Positions 18,911 through 30,349 of a DNA stretch of 64,000 nucleotides are shown here, piece after piece. The notes beneath the pieces were generated by a model that saw only the letters and a list, made by a program, of their open reading frames with translations, did no database searches and had not been told where the DNA came from. Both the position numbers and the translations under genes were made by a program. The stretch is from NCBI GenBank assembly GCA_963978545.1, contig OZ021722.1:111660827-111724826 (forward strand), in the 5' to 3' direction. How positions within the stretch are numbered: the first letter of the stretch is position 1; each line of letters begins with the position of its first letter. Source of the DNA: Linyphia triangularis. Its lineage: Eukaryota; Arthropoda; Arachnida; Araneae; Linyphiidae.

Positions 18911-21900
18911 CGAACCCCATAGTCCTGTCAAAGGGAGTCACATCAATGCCAACCATTGCAAATGCGCAACCGCGCAGCTGGGACACGATGTTCGAGAAGT
19001 GGGACTCGACTTCGTGTCAATAAACGAGCCCTATGTGTTTCATGGGGAAATGGTGGGCTTTGGTGGTGACATGAGAGTATATTGCGGCGAGGATCCGAGA
19101 GCTGGCATCCTCATTGCAAATAAATCGTGGAAGGTGGCCAGAATTGAGGTCCGAAGGGACATCGTGGCTGTCAAGGTGGAGCAACAGGGAACAACGATGG
19201 CGGTTATTTCCGCATACTGCCCACCGTCCGGCGACATGTCTGACTTTGTCGAGGAACTTGAGGAGGTCATCCTCAAGTGCGCGGACCATCGCACGATTGT
19301 CCTTGGAGACTTTAACGCGAAGTCTAGCTCCTGGAGCCCAAGACCTACGAATAGCAGAGGCGCCCTCGTCGAGGAACTGGTCAACGACCTTGACCTGATT
19401 CTGGTCAATGACCCCAACAGTCGCCCAACTTACGATGGGACTCATGGGCAAAGTTGGGTGGACGTAATGTTCATCAGGAATATGAGCATTGAGGAGATCG
19501 GCAAGTGGGAGATCTCGGATCAGATAACTATGAGTGACCACAACCGCATGGACTTCGTGCTGATTTCGGCTGGCCCGACAGTGCGGAGACATCGGACTTG
19601 CTGGAAGCTGGAGAACATACGATGGCTGGAGCTTCGAGCGGGCATTAGGAGGATGTTATCAAGAGCACAGGAAGAGGATAGTTCCATTGATGAGGACATC
19701 ACTAGGACGCAGAGGGAATTGGCAGCCCTTTGTGCCAAGTTCCGCATCAGGAGTGCAGGGGGCAGGACCTCGGCAATTTGGTGGACCCAAGAGCTGAGAG
19801 TGCTGAGGAGCCGAGTGCGGGCTCTCAGAAGAAGGGCACAGGCGGAACGGGACCCACATTGCAGAACGGCGCGGGTGGACGCCTTCAAACGAGAGAGGGC
19901 GAAGTACAAAAGACTTCTCGTGGTCACCAAACGGGCACAGTTCAAACGCTACTTGGACCAAGTGACCACGGGGAGTGCTTTTGGCCCTATTTACCACTTG
20001 GCTAGGGGCAAGTGCGCCAGCCCGGATGTGCAGGCCATCCGACTTGGCGATGGGACCTTCACCTCCTCCGTTGCTGGCAGCGTGAGGAGCATCCTAGAGC
20101 ACCACTTCCAAACGCAGGAAGTCGAAGAGGTCCGGGAGCCAACCCGAAGCAGAGGAAGGTATGAAGAGGACTTCACCGCAGCTGAGGTGGAATTCACGAT
20201 CGAGAGCATGGACCCCAGCAAAGCCCCGGGACCAGACGGCATCACTCTTGGCATTTTCCGAGAGTTGTTCTTGGCCGACAGGGACTGGTTCACGGGGATA
20301 CTTAATAAATGTTGGAGAAAGGGTTACTTCCCTGATTGTTGGAAAGAGGCCAACGTCATCCTCATCCCGAAGGACGGAAAGGACCTGGCGGACCCTTCGG
20401 GTTACCGTCCGATCTGTCTTCTCCCGGTTTGGGGAAAGGTCCTCGACAAGCTGACCTGCAGTAGGCTGAGCCATTTCATGGAGCAACAAGATCCGCTCCA
20501 TGACAATCAGTACGGATTCCGTAAAGGAAGAAGTACTGGAATGGCTCTAGCTAAGCTTGTTGACTCTGTGACGGAGGCGAAGAGAATGGGCAAAGTGACC
20601 TGTGCTGTGTCCTTGGATGTTCAGAATGCATTCAACTCGGTGCGCAGCCAGGATATACTGAAGATGCTGGGGAAGAGAGGGACCCCTGTCCGAGTCTATA
20701 AGATGATAAAGAGCTTCCTTGAGGGAAGAACGATTACGCATGAGAGCATTGACGGCACCCTCACGTACAATGTGGGAGTTCCCCAGGGGTCAAGCCTGGG
20801 ACCCACACTCTGGTTGTTGGTGGCGGACGAGTTGCTCCAGAGGATCACGCATGGGGAGGACTGTTGGGTGCAAATCTTTGCAGATGACATCCTCCTCATC
20901 ATGAGAGCAAAGGCCTCCTACTTATTCACGGCCATGGCGGTGGAACCGATGGGCATTATTGAAGACTGGGCAAGTGACTTTGGATTGCGATTCAGCAAAC
21001 CCAAGTCCAGCTTCATAATGTTCCCAGTTAAGAGAGATATTACCCACATCCCGGGTATAAGGCTCGGTGGGGAGCGGATTAAGAACGTGAAGGAAATGAA
21101 ATACCTGGGTATTCTCATCGATCAGAGTCTATCCTGGATCAACCACCTCAAGGAGGTGAGAGAGAAGACGGAGCGATTTGGCAACAAATTGCTCCGGTTT
21201 ACCCGAGCCACTTGGGGCATTAAACCGGAGGTTACCAAGATGATGTACCTCGGTGGGACAGAGAAACTTATCCTCTACGGCTGTGAAGTTTGGTTCAAAA
21301 ACACAGTCCGTATGAGGAACCAACTTAACGCCATCCAAAGGTCGGCACTGCTTAAGATCACTAAGTGTTACAAGTCCACCTCCACGGACGCCCTGCAGGT
21401 AATTGCGAGTTGCGTTCCGGCGGACATAAAGGCTATGTACACTAAGCGTGCCTTCGACCTGAAGCAGGGCACTCAGCCCTACATGCTCAATGGCAGGACC
21501 ATTGGCATGGAGGATTGCCAATTTGTCAAGAAGGGTACCCCAGCTCCTTGGGACCTGAGACGATTTGAATTTGATCTTGCTGGTGACCTAAACAAGGAGA
21601 CGACCATTTTCACGGATGGCTCTAAGATGAACAACAAGGTTGGAGGAGGCCTGGCCTGCTTCGACAAAGGAAGACTTTGCCTCTCGGACACATTTCGGCT
21701 CAACGACGAGGCAACCGTCTTCAATGCGGAAGCACTGGCTCTGCTGAGGGCGGTTGCTACTGCCCAAAGACTCGACCGAGGAGAAACCCACATCTTCTCG
21801 GATTCGAGGTCTGCGCTCCAAGCGCTCCGTCGATTGAGTCCGTCTGACGAGATCTCAAATAGAACCCGGGCGCTTCTCCGGAACTCGAGCCTTGATGTCA

Positions 21901-22460
21901 GACTCCACTGGATCAAGGCTCATGTCGGACACTCCGGCAATGAAAAGGCCGATGAGCTGGCGAAGGAGGCCACTCGTAGAGCAGCGGTTGACGAAGACGT
22001 CAAGGTCCCGCTCTCTGCGATCAAGCACGAAATGAGGTGCGACATGATGAAGGACTGGCAGACTCGTTGGGACTTGACAGACCACGGACTGCCAGTATAC
22101 GAGGTCTACAGCAGGGTCAATACCCACAGGTGCCTGGGGGACTTCTTTGTGAACCAAGTGCTCACTGGGCATGGAGTCTTCCCAGTGCACCAAAATAGGC
22201 TCTTCGGCAAGACTAGCTTGTGTTGGTGTGGAGAGCATGGCTCTGTTCTCCACATCTTACTACAATGCGCCCTCTTCGACGACCTCAGAAGGAAGTTCTT
22301 CCCGGCGAACCACGCCGAGCTGACAGTGGCCGACCTAGCAAGAAGAAAGACCCTCCACCCCGGGATCCGCAGAATCATCGGGGCAGCAATGCAGAGGCAG
22401 GAGGAAGCAGCAGCGGCGGCGGCGACAAGTGACGAAGAGGATGACGGCGACGACAGATGA
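18900..22460 (+). CDS. E3 ORF2: endonuclease, reverse transcriptase, RNase H
   Basis: 1186 aa from ATG 18900 (MGSNEPHSPVKG). The endonuclease motifs are complete: NANHC, INEPYV, YCPPSGD, GDFNAKSSSW and SDHNRMDF. The reverse transcriptase motifs are GPDGITLGI, YRPICLLPVWGK, SLDVQNAFNSV, GVPQGSSLGP and FADDILLI. RNase H has TIFTDGSKMNN, VFNAEALALL, IFSDSRSAL and LHWIKAHVGHSGNEKADELAK. The C-terminal zinc motif CWCGEHGSVLHILLQC is followed by an Ala-rich, acidic tail. The length is typical for R1-clade ORF2 with RNase H. The order and spacing match E2, and no stops or shifts are present. Confidence 0.95.
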   Translation: MGSNEPHSPVKGSHINANHCKCATAQLGHDVREVGLDFVSINEPYVFHGEMVGFGGDMRVYCGEDPRAGILIANKSWKVARIEVRRDIVAVKVEQQGTTMAVISAYCPPSGDMSDFVEELEEVILKCADHRTIVLGDFNAKSSSWSPRPTNSRGALVEELVNDLDLILVNDPNSRPTYDGTHGQSWVDVMFIRNMSIEEIGKWEISDQITMSDHNRMDFVLISAGPTVRRHRTCWKLENIRWLELRAGIRRMLSRAQEEDSSIDEDITRTQRELAALCAKFRIRSAGGRTSAIWWTQELRVLRSRVRALRRRAQAERDPHCRTARVDAFKRERAKYKRLLVVTKRAQFKRYLDQVTTGSAFGPIYHLARGKCASPDVQAIRLGDGTFTSSVAGSVRSILEHHFQTQEVEEVREPTRSRGRYEEDFTAAEVEFTIESMDPSKAPGPDGITLGIFRELFLADRDWFTGILNKCWRKGYFPDCWKEANVILIPKDGKDLADPSGYRPICLLPVWGKVLDKLTCSRLSHFMEQQDPLHDNQYGFRKGRSTGMALAKLVDSVTEAKRMGKVTCAVSLDVQNAFNSVRSQDILKMLGKRGTPVRVYKMIKSFLEGRTITHESIDGTLTYNVGVPQGSSLGPTLWLLVADELLQRITHGEDCWVQIFADDILLIMRAKASYLFTAMAVEPMGIIEDWASDFGLRFSKPKSSFIMFPVKRDITHIPGIRLGGERIKNVKEMKYLGILIDQSLSWINHLKEVREKTERFGNKLLRFTRATWGIKPEVTKMMYLGGTEKLILYGCEVWFKNTVRMRNQLNAIQRSALLKITKCYKSTSTDALQVIASCVPADIKAMYTKRAFDLKQGTQPYMLNGRTIGMEDCQFVKKGTPAPWDLRRFEFDLAGDLNKETTIFTDGSKMNNKVGGGLACFDKGRLCLSDTFRLNDEATVFNAEALALLRAVATAQRLDRGETHIFSDSRSALQALRRLSPSDEISNRTRALLRNSSLDVRLHWIKAHVGHSGNEKADELAKEATRRAAVDEDVKVPLSAIKHEMRCDMMKDWQTRWDLTDHGLPVYEVYSRVNTHRCLGDFFVNQVLTGHGVFPVHQNRLFGKTSLCWCGEHGSVLHILLQCALFDDLRRKFFPANHAELTVADLARRKTLHPGIRRIIGAAMQRQEEAAAAAATSDEEDDGDDR

Positions 22461-22888
22461 AGAAGAAGTCCCTGTGCTTTGATCTTCTTTACTTCTGTGC
22501 ATTTACTTGTCCTGTGTTTGTCTTGTTTTGTTTGTTTTTTGTCTGTGTTGTTCTTGTATTTTGCTGATTTTGTTGAATAAAGGGCGTTGCCCAAAGATGA
22601 GAAGTTGGCGGCCGCCAGCAGATCGGGTCTCTGTACATCCCAGTAGCGGGATCGGTGCCTGGGCCGTGATGGGAGAGTTGGCATCCGCGTTGGAGTGGAT
22701 TGAGCGCGCAAGGCGCGGGCGGTGCCGCTGAAGGAGGCACGGGTGAGCTATTGCTGGTTGAACCTTGGTTCATGCGGCTCGAGCCCTACCCTGTGCTGCC
22801 TCTCGGGCCGAGGAGGCTTTGCGTCGCAAGGGCGCTATTCAGTAATTCACCGTATACCCCTGGACGGGGGTGGGACGGTAACCTTCGG
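22461..22888 (+). other. E3 3' UTR
   Basis: The conserved GAAGAAGAAGTCC follows the stop. AATAAA lies near 22575, followed by GGGCGTTGCCC and GTTGGCGGCCGCCA (22604-22617), and the terminal hairpins follow. Confidence 0.7.
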
Positions 22889-22903
22889 TTACCCTACTGA
22901 TGA
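22889..22903 (+). repeat. 28S target copy between E3 and F4
   Basis: Perfect TTACCCTACTGATGA. Confidence 0.9.
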
Positions 22904-23348
22904 ACTATCACTCAACTATTTAAATTTGAAATATGTAATTTACTTTGAAAAGATTTTAATAAAGTGTTGAAAAAGAAGTTGGCGTCGACGGGGGTCTTCC
23001 AGTCTGAGTGCTGGGGGGCAATGCTCGTAGTGGCGGCTGCTCTGATGTGAGCACTGGATCAGTATTGGTCGTTGGACGATGGAAGCCAGCGCATCATTGG
23101 GCTCATCGCCTGTGGGTAGCTCGGTTGGCGGTTTGCCGACCGGGTACACCTTTCGGCTGGAGTACCCTTGACGTAGCGGGTGCGACGGGTCTTGTAGGTG
23201 CCTGGAATCGGATGGTAGTTGAGGCCGGGTGTCCGGGACTTCGGCTGCTTCTGTTCTGGGCTGGCGCTTCGCAGCGACGAGTTGTCAGTTTAATCTTGCC
23301 GAAAATCTCCGGATGGGTCGGCTTTTATTTGTATTACCCTACTGATGA
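22904..23348 (+). mobile_element. F4: short (445 bp) unit flanked by target copies
   Basis: It starts in AT-rich sequence with TAATAAAG followed by GTTGGCGTCGACGG, which resembles the AATAAA plus GTTGGC module of the larger elements. The remaining roughly 370 bp are not alignable by eye to E1-E9, and the end lacks the CCCCC/GGGGG hairpin. It ends in TTACCCTACTGATGA at 23334-23348. The likeliest reading is a 5'-truncated or non-autonomous copy of another family using the same site. No ORF is supported. Confidence 0.7.
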
Positions 23349-23551
23349 CCCTTCGGGGACAGCGATTGGCATTTTATTTAGTGCTTTTATTCGCTTTTAG
23401 GGGTGCAGGATACGCTCTGCCCCGCCATTCGCTGTAGCATTTCGCTTTCGATTTCTAATTCGAACCCAACCGAGTACCTTGACGTGGTCGAAGGGCTCCC
23501 TTTAACCAGGGTCCAAATCTCGGATTACGTCAAAAATCAGTAGGGTCGACC
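23349..23551 (+). promoter_or_regulatory. E5 5' leader with conserved RNA folds
   Basis: ACAGCGATTGGC (23359-23370) pairs with GCCATTCGCTGT (23424-23435) with one mismatch. The inner GGGGTGCAG/CTGCCCC hairpin is as in E2, and so is the second fold with CCGAG/CTCGG. Confidence 0.65.
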
Positions 23552-25125
23552 ATGTCCTCGTTTGATAATTCTGAGACTGATGAGTCTAAGATTGATAGAG
23601 CTCAAGACGGTGTTCTTGAAGGAAAAAGTGAGGGATGGACTGAGACTAGCGAATACGAAGAACTCCCCTCGGACGACGATGCCTCCACGGCCAACGGTCG
23701 CTCCCTTTCTCACAACAAGGGCACTCCCGATGCTGGGGCCTTCCTCAGGTCGTTGACTCCCATCCCTAGTTCTGACTCAGCCACAAAGAAAAAGAGAAAA
23801 AAGAGAAGGAAGAAGTTACAGGCAGCAGCCCTCCGGGCCGCCGAACTCTCCTCGACAGAGGCCATGCCACCTTCCCCTCTCTTCACTGTAGATTCCGTTC
23901 CTGTGATCTCTCCATTGGTCGACGCTCTGCCCTTGACCCAAGCGGCTGTTGATTCCGGAGCTTCCATGATCTTTCCTATGGATCCTCCCGCTCCTGTTGT
24001 TCCATCCGAGCTGGCTCAACCTTCTGTTTCCTCTTCCCTCTCGGCTGTCGTGGAGGACCCTCCCGTGGTTCACAGCCCTATCGTTGCCTCATCTCTCCCC
24101 GATCAAGGGAGTGACGGTTGCTGCTTAGAGCTCTGGACGCTCAGACGAAGATTCAGATCGCCATCGCCAGGGTCGGAGACGCTCATGTCGCCAACGAACT
24201 CAGAGCCCTCACCCAGGATCTGCTCCAGGTTTGCATTGAGCAGCAGGTCGCTATTGGTAGAGGGAGCACTACCACCAAGAAGCAAGAAAGAGCCACCTTC
24301 GCTGAAGTCGCCAATCGTCCTCGGGCCGCTTCCCGAAGTCGCTCCAAGTCCAGGATTCTCCCGACCACAATGAAGGAGCACGTGGCCATCATCTATCCCG
24401 TCGAGAAGGAAACTACCTCTGCGGAAACCATCAAGACCTTGCAGACCTCCCTGGAACCGAGCAAACTCAACTTTGGAGTCAGGAGAGTCAGGCCCATCAG
24501 GAACGGGGGGATTGCCATCGTCACTTCCTCAGACCTCGAAGTTGACCGTATTCTGGACGCCTTTGCCCAATTAGATTGCGTAAAAGATAAGTTTACTGCA
24601 AACCGGCCAAAGGGTAGGAAGCCCAAGCTAATCCTTTATGATATAGAGGAAAGCGTCACCAAGGATTCCCTCAGGGATATCCTCAAGCAATGCAACAGTG
24701 AGATCCAGGAGGGAACGATTGAGCCGATCTTCTCCCTGGCCAACCACAAAGGCAGCACTAACTGGATCGTTGCTGTTGATCCCAAGACGTTTCAGCATGC
24801 CTGCAAGGTTAAAAAGTTGAAACTGGAATGGAGCATCATCGCCTGCAGAGAGTACATCAAAACCTCCATGTGCTTCAAATGTAAGAAATATGGTCATTTT
24901 GCGAGAGACTGCCACAACATGGAGGTCTGCGACAGATGCTGCCTTAGTGGACATTCCACGTCAGAATGCCCTAACGACGAAAACTGCCGGAACTGCGCTG
25001 ACCATAACGCCAGGAATCAAAGCAACTGGGAAACTAACCACAATCCCAAAGATAAAAAATGCCGCATTCACCTAAGAGAACTACAAAGCATCCGAAACAA
25101 AATCGACTATGGGAACTACAACTGA
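23552..25125 (+). pseudogene. E5 ORF1, frameshifted
   Basis: It starts at ATG 23552 (MSSFDNSETDES), in the same context as E2. The first frame holds the acidic/basic N-terminus (SEYEELPSDDD, KKKRKKRRKKLQ) and runs to about 24117. Homology then moves to another frame from MLLRALDAQTKIQIAIARV at 24118, so a small indel lies near 24105-24120. The second frame carries the HVAIIYP block and the knuckles CFKCKKYGHFARDC, CDRCCLSGHSTSEC and CRNC...H...C. The usual stop at the ORF2 start has mutated to TAC, and ORF1 ends 6 nt later at TGA (25123-25125), giving a 17-nt instead of an 11-nt overlap. Confidence 0.88.
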
Positions 25126-28100
25126 TCGCTGCACACTTAAAGGCTCCCACCTCAATGTTAATCACTGCAAAAACGCCACAGCTCAGCTCGACCACGACAT
25201 CAGGGAGCTCCACCTCGATTTCGTCTCCATTTCCGAACCTTACGTCCTCAACGGCAAAATGGTGGGATTCCATGGCGGTCACCGTAAGATCTGCGGCGAA
25301 AACCCCAGAGCAGCCATCCTTATTGCCAACAACACCTGGAAGGTTCTCACCATCAAGGCCTCCAGAGACATCATTGCAGCTCAAGTTGACTCGGGAGGTA
25401 ATTCCTTTGTCCTGATCTCTGTTTACTGTCCCCCCTCTGGAGACTTTATTGATTTCCTAGCCTCCTTGGAACCGATCATCCCCAGCCTCCACGGGACTGA
25501 AATTGTTCTTCTCGGCGACTTCAATGCTAAGTCCTGCACCTGGAGCCCTCGACGGACCGACAGTAGAGGTGCCCTTCTCGAGGAATTCATCTCTGACCAC
25601 GACCTCACTGTTATCAACTCCCCCAGTAGCAGACCTACCTACGATGGAGTCCATGGCCAGAGCTGGGTGGACCTGATGCTAACCAAGAATATTGACATCC
25701 GTAACATTGCCAACTGGGAGGTGTCCGACCAGGAAACGCTTAGCGACCACATTAGAATGGACTTTCAATTCAAACCGGCTGGCCCGGACCTCAGAAGCAA
25801 GTTCCCTTGCTGGAAAATCCAAAACTTCAACTGGGTCACCCTAAAAACAGATCTTGCTAACCTCATCGCTGGCACCATTCTGGACCCCAACTGCGACCTT
25901 GACGCCTTCCTCCACTCCCTGCAACTGTCCCTGGGTCAAATCTGCTTTAAAAACCGGATCAAAGTCCACAAGCGCCTTAACAGTGCAGTCTGGTGGACAC
26001 AGGAACTCAGGATCAAGAGGAGTCGCATCAGGGCCCTCAGGAGAAGGGCGCAATCCGAATCCGACCCCTCCATCCGACTCTTACGCAAAATTCGTTTCCG
26101 CAAGGAAAGGGCGGAGTACAAAAAGCTTCTTGTCTCCACCAAAAAGAATAAATTCCGTGAATACCTAGGCAGCATCACCGCGGGCAACGCCTTCGGACCG
26201 ATCTACAACATCTCCAAATGCAAGTGGAATACGAGGGAGTTTGCTCCCATCCGGAAAATTGATGGCTCTCTCTGCCAATCCCTCAGGGAAGGCAAGATGG
26301 AAGTCCTCAAGCACCACTTTCCCCAGGAGATTGATCTTCCCTCCATCAGACCCCAACTCTCGGACTGCCCCTACAACGGTGACATCTCCACTGACGAGGT
26401 GGAGTACACTATCGAGAACATGATGGACAAGGCCCCAGGACCGGATGGCCTCACCCTGGGAATCATTCGCGAACTCTTCCTTGCTGACAAGCAATGGTTC
26501 ACAGGGGTTCTCAACTCTTGCTGGCGCAGAGGCCACTTCCCTACGCCTTGGAAATCTGCTATTGTCGTACTCATCCCGAAAGAAGGCAAAGACTTGTCGT
26601 CTCCTGCTGGGTATCGCCCGATATGCCTCCTCTCCGTCTGGGGCAAGGTCCTGGATAAAATCGTTTTTACCGGCTCAACCACTACCTTGAATCCAGGGGA
26701 CTTCTCCATCCGAATCAATTCGGTTTCAGGAGGAACCTCAGCACTGCTTTTGCCCTGAACAATCTTACCAACTCCATTCAGAAGGCCAAAACCAAGAAAC
26801 TGGTCACCTGCGCTGTCTCGCTTGACATCCGCAATGCCTTCAACTCCGTCAGAGCTATTGACATCAGGGAGACCATGACCAAGTACAACATCCCGGCACG
26901 CATCTCCTGGATGGTCTCAAGCTTCCTGGAAAACCGCAGAGTGACCTGAAAAGGCATTGATGAGACGCTGGACTACAACGTCGGTGTCCCGCAGGGATCC
27001 AGTCTCGGCCCCACCCTCTGGTTGCTCATCATCAATGAACTGCTCAACTGCTTTCCACATTGCGATGACACTTGGGCACAAGCTTTCGCCGATGACATCC
27101 TCCTCGTGATGCATGCCACGGCCTCCCACCGCTTTAAGAACCAAGCCAAGCCTCCCATGGACATCATTGAGGAGTGGGCCCGTCTCTTCAAACTAGACTT
27201 CAGTGATCAGAAGTCCCAATTTATCCTCTTCCCCGTGAGTAAAGACATCACCCACATCCCTGGCATCTACCTCAAGGGCAAGAGAATTAAAAATGTCCGA
27301 CGACTCAAGTACCTTGGACTCATTATTGATCCCCGGCTGACCTGGAGAGATCATCTCTTCTCAGTCAAAGAAAAGGCCACACGTTTTGGAGCCAAACTAT
27401 CCAGATTCTCCCGCGCCACTTGGGGACTTCTTCCAAGCACTCTCAAGGAAATCTACCTCTGCGGCACTGAAAAGTTCATTCTTTACGGGTGCGAGATCTG
27501 GTTCAGAGACACGGTGCGCATGAAGAATCTCCTTCTGCCTATTCAGCGTAGCGCACTCCTCGGTGTCACCAAGTGCTACAAGACAACTTCCACCGAGGCG
27601 CTCCAAACGCTTGCGGGATGCGTACCGCTGGATCTCAAAGCTAAATGCCTTTTCAAGCTTTTCCAATTCAAGCACTGTGATGGCCTTGCTACTCTTCCCA
27701 GTTCTGTTATCAAGGTCACCGACTGTCAACTCTCCAGACGCAGAATGCCTGCTCCTTGGGATCTCCGAAGAGTCGAATTCGACCTCTTTCCCGATGACCT
27801 CAAGGAAAGCTCTATCTACACCGACGGATCCAGGCTGAATGAAAAGGTGGGATGTGGCCTGGCCTGTTTCAACACAGGTTCCCTTACTCACACTGAGGTT
27901 TACAGGCTTAACGACGAGGCGACTGTTTTTGATGCCGAAGCGCTGGCGCTTCTCAAGGCGGTCGAACTCGCTCAACTTTCCCGCATCGACACCCACATCT
28001 ATTCAGATTCTAGATCGGCTCTCCTCGCTCTCCGCAGACTCTGCCCTCTTGACGACATCACCGAGACCACCAGAAGTATCCTTGTTGGCTCCAGGACGAA

Positions 28101-28635
28101 AATTTTCTTCCACTGGGTCAAAGCCTACGCTGGCCTAGTGGGAAACGAAAAAGCCGATGAACTCGCGAAGCAGGCTACCACTAGACCCTACGTTGACCAG
28201 GACGTCAAAACTCCTCTCTCATCCATCCAAAAGCTGTTCAAAGACCAGATGATGGAGGAATGGCAAACTCGCTGGGACAACACCGAACATGGCCTGCCTG
28301 TGTACCGCGTGTACAGTAAAGTCAACCAAAAAAGATGCCTGGGAGACTTCTTTGTCAACCAAGTTCTCACTGGACACGGAGTCTTCCCAGCGCATCAAAA
28401 CAGGCTTTTCGGGAAGAGCTCCACGTGCTGGTGTGGGGAACACGGCTCAGTTCACCACATCATCCTTCAGTGTCCTCTCTTCCAGGACATCAGATCCAGG
28501 TTCTTCCCCTCCAGCTACTCCAACCTAACCATCGAGGACCTGGTCCGTAGGAAACCCCTGCACCTTGGCATCCGTAAAATTGTGGGCGCTGCCCTGCACC
28601 GTCAACTTGTTGATGACGACGACTCCATTTCTTGA
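25109..28635 (+). pseudogene. E5 ORF2, one frameshift and one nonsense codon
   Basis: ATG is at 25109. Endonuclease motifs are NVNHC, SISEPYV, YCPPSGD, GDFNAKSCTW and SDHIRM. The frame fails near 26670, in the RT region after SVWGKVLDKI, where one base appears to be lost. In the new frame an in-frame TGA lies at 26947-26949 (ENRRVT then stop). The frame is then open through GVPQGSSLGP, FADDILLV, RNase H (SIYTDGSRLN, VFDAEALALL, IYSDSRSAL, FHWVKAYAGLVGNEKADELAK) and CWCGEHGSVHHIILQC to the stop at 28633-28635. KAYAG replaces the usual KAHAG, removing the conserved His of RNase H. Confidence 0.9.
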
Positions 28636-28964
28636 AGACGAAGTCCCTGTCCCATGCCTCTTTTCATCTGTTCATCTTCCCGTTTATTTTGTTTTGTGAC
28701 TGTCCTGTTTTGCTCCTGTATGTTTTGTTTTCTTTTAATAAATAGAGAAAGTTGGTGAGAGAGAGGTTGGCGTGGCCGGCAGACTGGTCTCTCTACATTG
28801 CAGTGTGACTCTAGACTGGTACCCTGGCCGTTCCCGTGTCCGTTTGGCTCCCGGTTTCGCTGCGGAGACTAGTCAACGTTTAGGCACTTCGCGCCGCACA
28901 CCGCCCTGCGTGTGTGCCTTGTGTCCTTGCCTGGGGCTGTTCTCGGCCTGCCCAGGCCGAACTC
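28636..28964 (+). other. E5 3' UTR, truncated or rearranged
   Basis: The AATAAA-type signal (TAATAAATAG, about 28737) and a GTTGGCGTGGCCGGC element are present. The conserved terminal hairpins and target are missing, and the last roughly 130 nt are not recognisable. Confidence 0.55.
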
Positions 28965-29474
28965 AAAGGCCGAAGGCCTAAAGTCATTCTTTATGACGTG
29001 GAAGAAGCGATCGAAGAGGGCGCCATCGTGGAGCTGATCAAGGTGTTCAACGACGAGCTGAAGGATGGAGACATGGAACCGGTCTTCTCCTTCCCCAGCC
29101 GCAGAGGTGGCAAAAACTGGGTGCTGTCGGTTGACCCGACCACCCTCAAACTTGCTGTCAAACTCAAACGTATAAAGCTCGAATGGAGCAGAGTGAGTGT
29201 CAGGGAATACGTTAGAGCGTCCATCTGCTTTAAGTGCCGCCACTACGGGCACTTCGCCAGGGACTGCAAAAGCGAGGAGGTTTGTGCCAAGTGTTGCCAA
29301 CAAGGGCACAAGAAGGCGGACTGTGTCAATGTCCCAAAATGCGTTAATTGCATGGAGTTCAACGCCAAACATGGAGCGGACAGAGACACAGCCCATGCCC
29401 CTTCGGATAAAGGGTGCCGGGTTCACAAGAAGGAAATAACGAGCACACGAAATAGAACGGACTATGGGAACTAG
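28965..29474 (+). pseudogene. E6 ORF1, C-terminal fragment
   Basis: About 170 codons remain. The frame is intact from KGRRPKVILYDVEEA to the stop and includes SFPSRRGGKNWVLSVDP and the knuckles CFKCRHYGHFARDC, CAKCCQQGHKKADC and CVNC...H...C. It ends TDYGN, with the usual 11-nt overlap with ORF2. The sequence upstream of 28965 in the same frame is E5 tail, not gag. Confidence 0.85.
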
Positions 29475-30349
29475 CAGAACCCGTAGTCCGATCAAAGGGT
29501 GTCACTTAAACGTAAACCATTGTAGGACGGCCACGGCTCAGCTCGACCACGATGTTCAGGAACTTGGACTGAGCTTCGCGGCCATTAACGAGCCGTACGT
29601 CCTCCAGGGACAAGTAGTTGGGTTCAACAGTGCCATTAGGAGCTACTGCGGTGACAACCCAAGGGCAGCTATCCTTGTCGCTGACTCCTCTTGGAGAGTC
29701 ATCCCGGTCTGCTTGTTTCGGGACATAGCTGCCATCAGGGTCGAAAACCAAGGCGACCCCTTTGCCATCCTATCGGCTTACTGCCCACCCTCGGGCACAC
29801 TGCTGGACTTCATCGGAGAACTCGAAGAAGTCATCCGGAAATGTGGCAATATTGGACTCATCTTGCTCGGGGACTTCAACGCCAGGTCCAGCGCTTGGAG
29901 CCCGGGAACCACTAATAGGAGAGGAGCACACATGGAGGACTTTGTTCACGATATGGACCTGAATGTTATCAATGACCCTAACAGCCGCCCTACCTATGAG
30001 GGAGCCCACGGTAGGAGTTGGGTCGATGTGATGCTCATCAAGGGATGTGACCCCGACATGGTTTCCAGTTGGGAAATTTCAGATAGCATTACTCTAAGTG
30101 ACCATAACAGGATGGATTTCACCTTGGAGACCCCCAGGCCTTCCCCGCGCACTGCGAGGCCCTGCTGGAGGATTGAGAATGTTGGCTGGGTCGGTCTGAA
30201 AATCGATCTTGCCCAGCTTGTTGCAAGGTCTAAATTGGATACGAGGGACATCGAGGTGCGACTCGAGGATATCCAAAACAGAGTTGCAGAACTCTGTTCC
30301 AAACACAGGGTGAGACCCCACTGTCACCGGACTTCCGCCATTTGGTGGA
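29464..30349 (+). pseudogene. E6 ORF2, endonuclease fragment
   Basis: ATG is at 29464 (MGTSRTRSPIKG). The endonuclease is well preserved: NVNHC, INEPYV, YCPPSG, GDFNARSSAW and SDHNRMDF. It is cut after RTSAIWW near 30346-30350, before the reverse transcriptase. The next bases are endonuclease codons of E7 in another frame, which give a stop at 30382-30384. Confidence 0.85.

Larger units (their letters stand above)
17091..22903 (+). mobile_element. E3: full-length R1-clade retrotransposon at the RT-type site, both ORFs intact
   Basis: 5813 bp. It is the same subfamily as E9, which has the same length and a shorter ORF1 starting in the LWADR motif. Both ORFs are open and the catalytic motifs are conserved, so it is the best candidate in the window for an intact master-type copy. 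Confidence 0.93.
23349..28964 (+). mobile_element. E5: R1-clade retrotransposon at the RT-type site, damaged, 3' end lost
   Basis: The 5' end is complete (CCCTTCGGGG plus leader). ORF1 carries one frameshift, and ORF2 a frameshift plus a stop. The 3' UTR diverges from the others after about 28830 and no target copy separates it from E6, whose ORF1 homology starts at 28965. Confidence 0.88.
28965..30349 (+). mobile_element. E6: internal fragment of an R1-clade element
   Basis: It begins mid-ORF1 (KGRRPKVILYDV) and ends mid-ORF2, just after TSAIWW. It has neither leader, 3' UTR nor target copies, and is joined directly to E5 on the left and E7 on the right. Confidence 0.85.
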
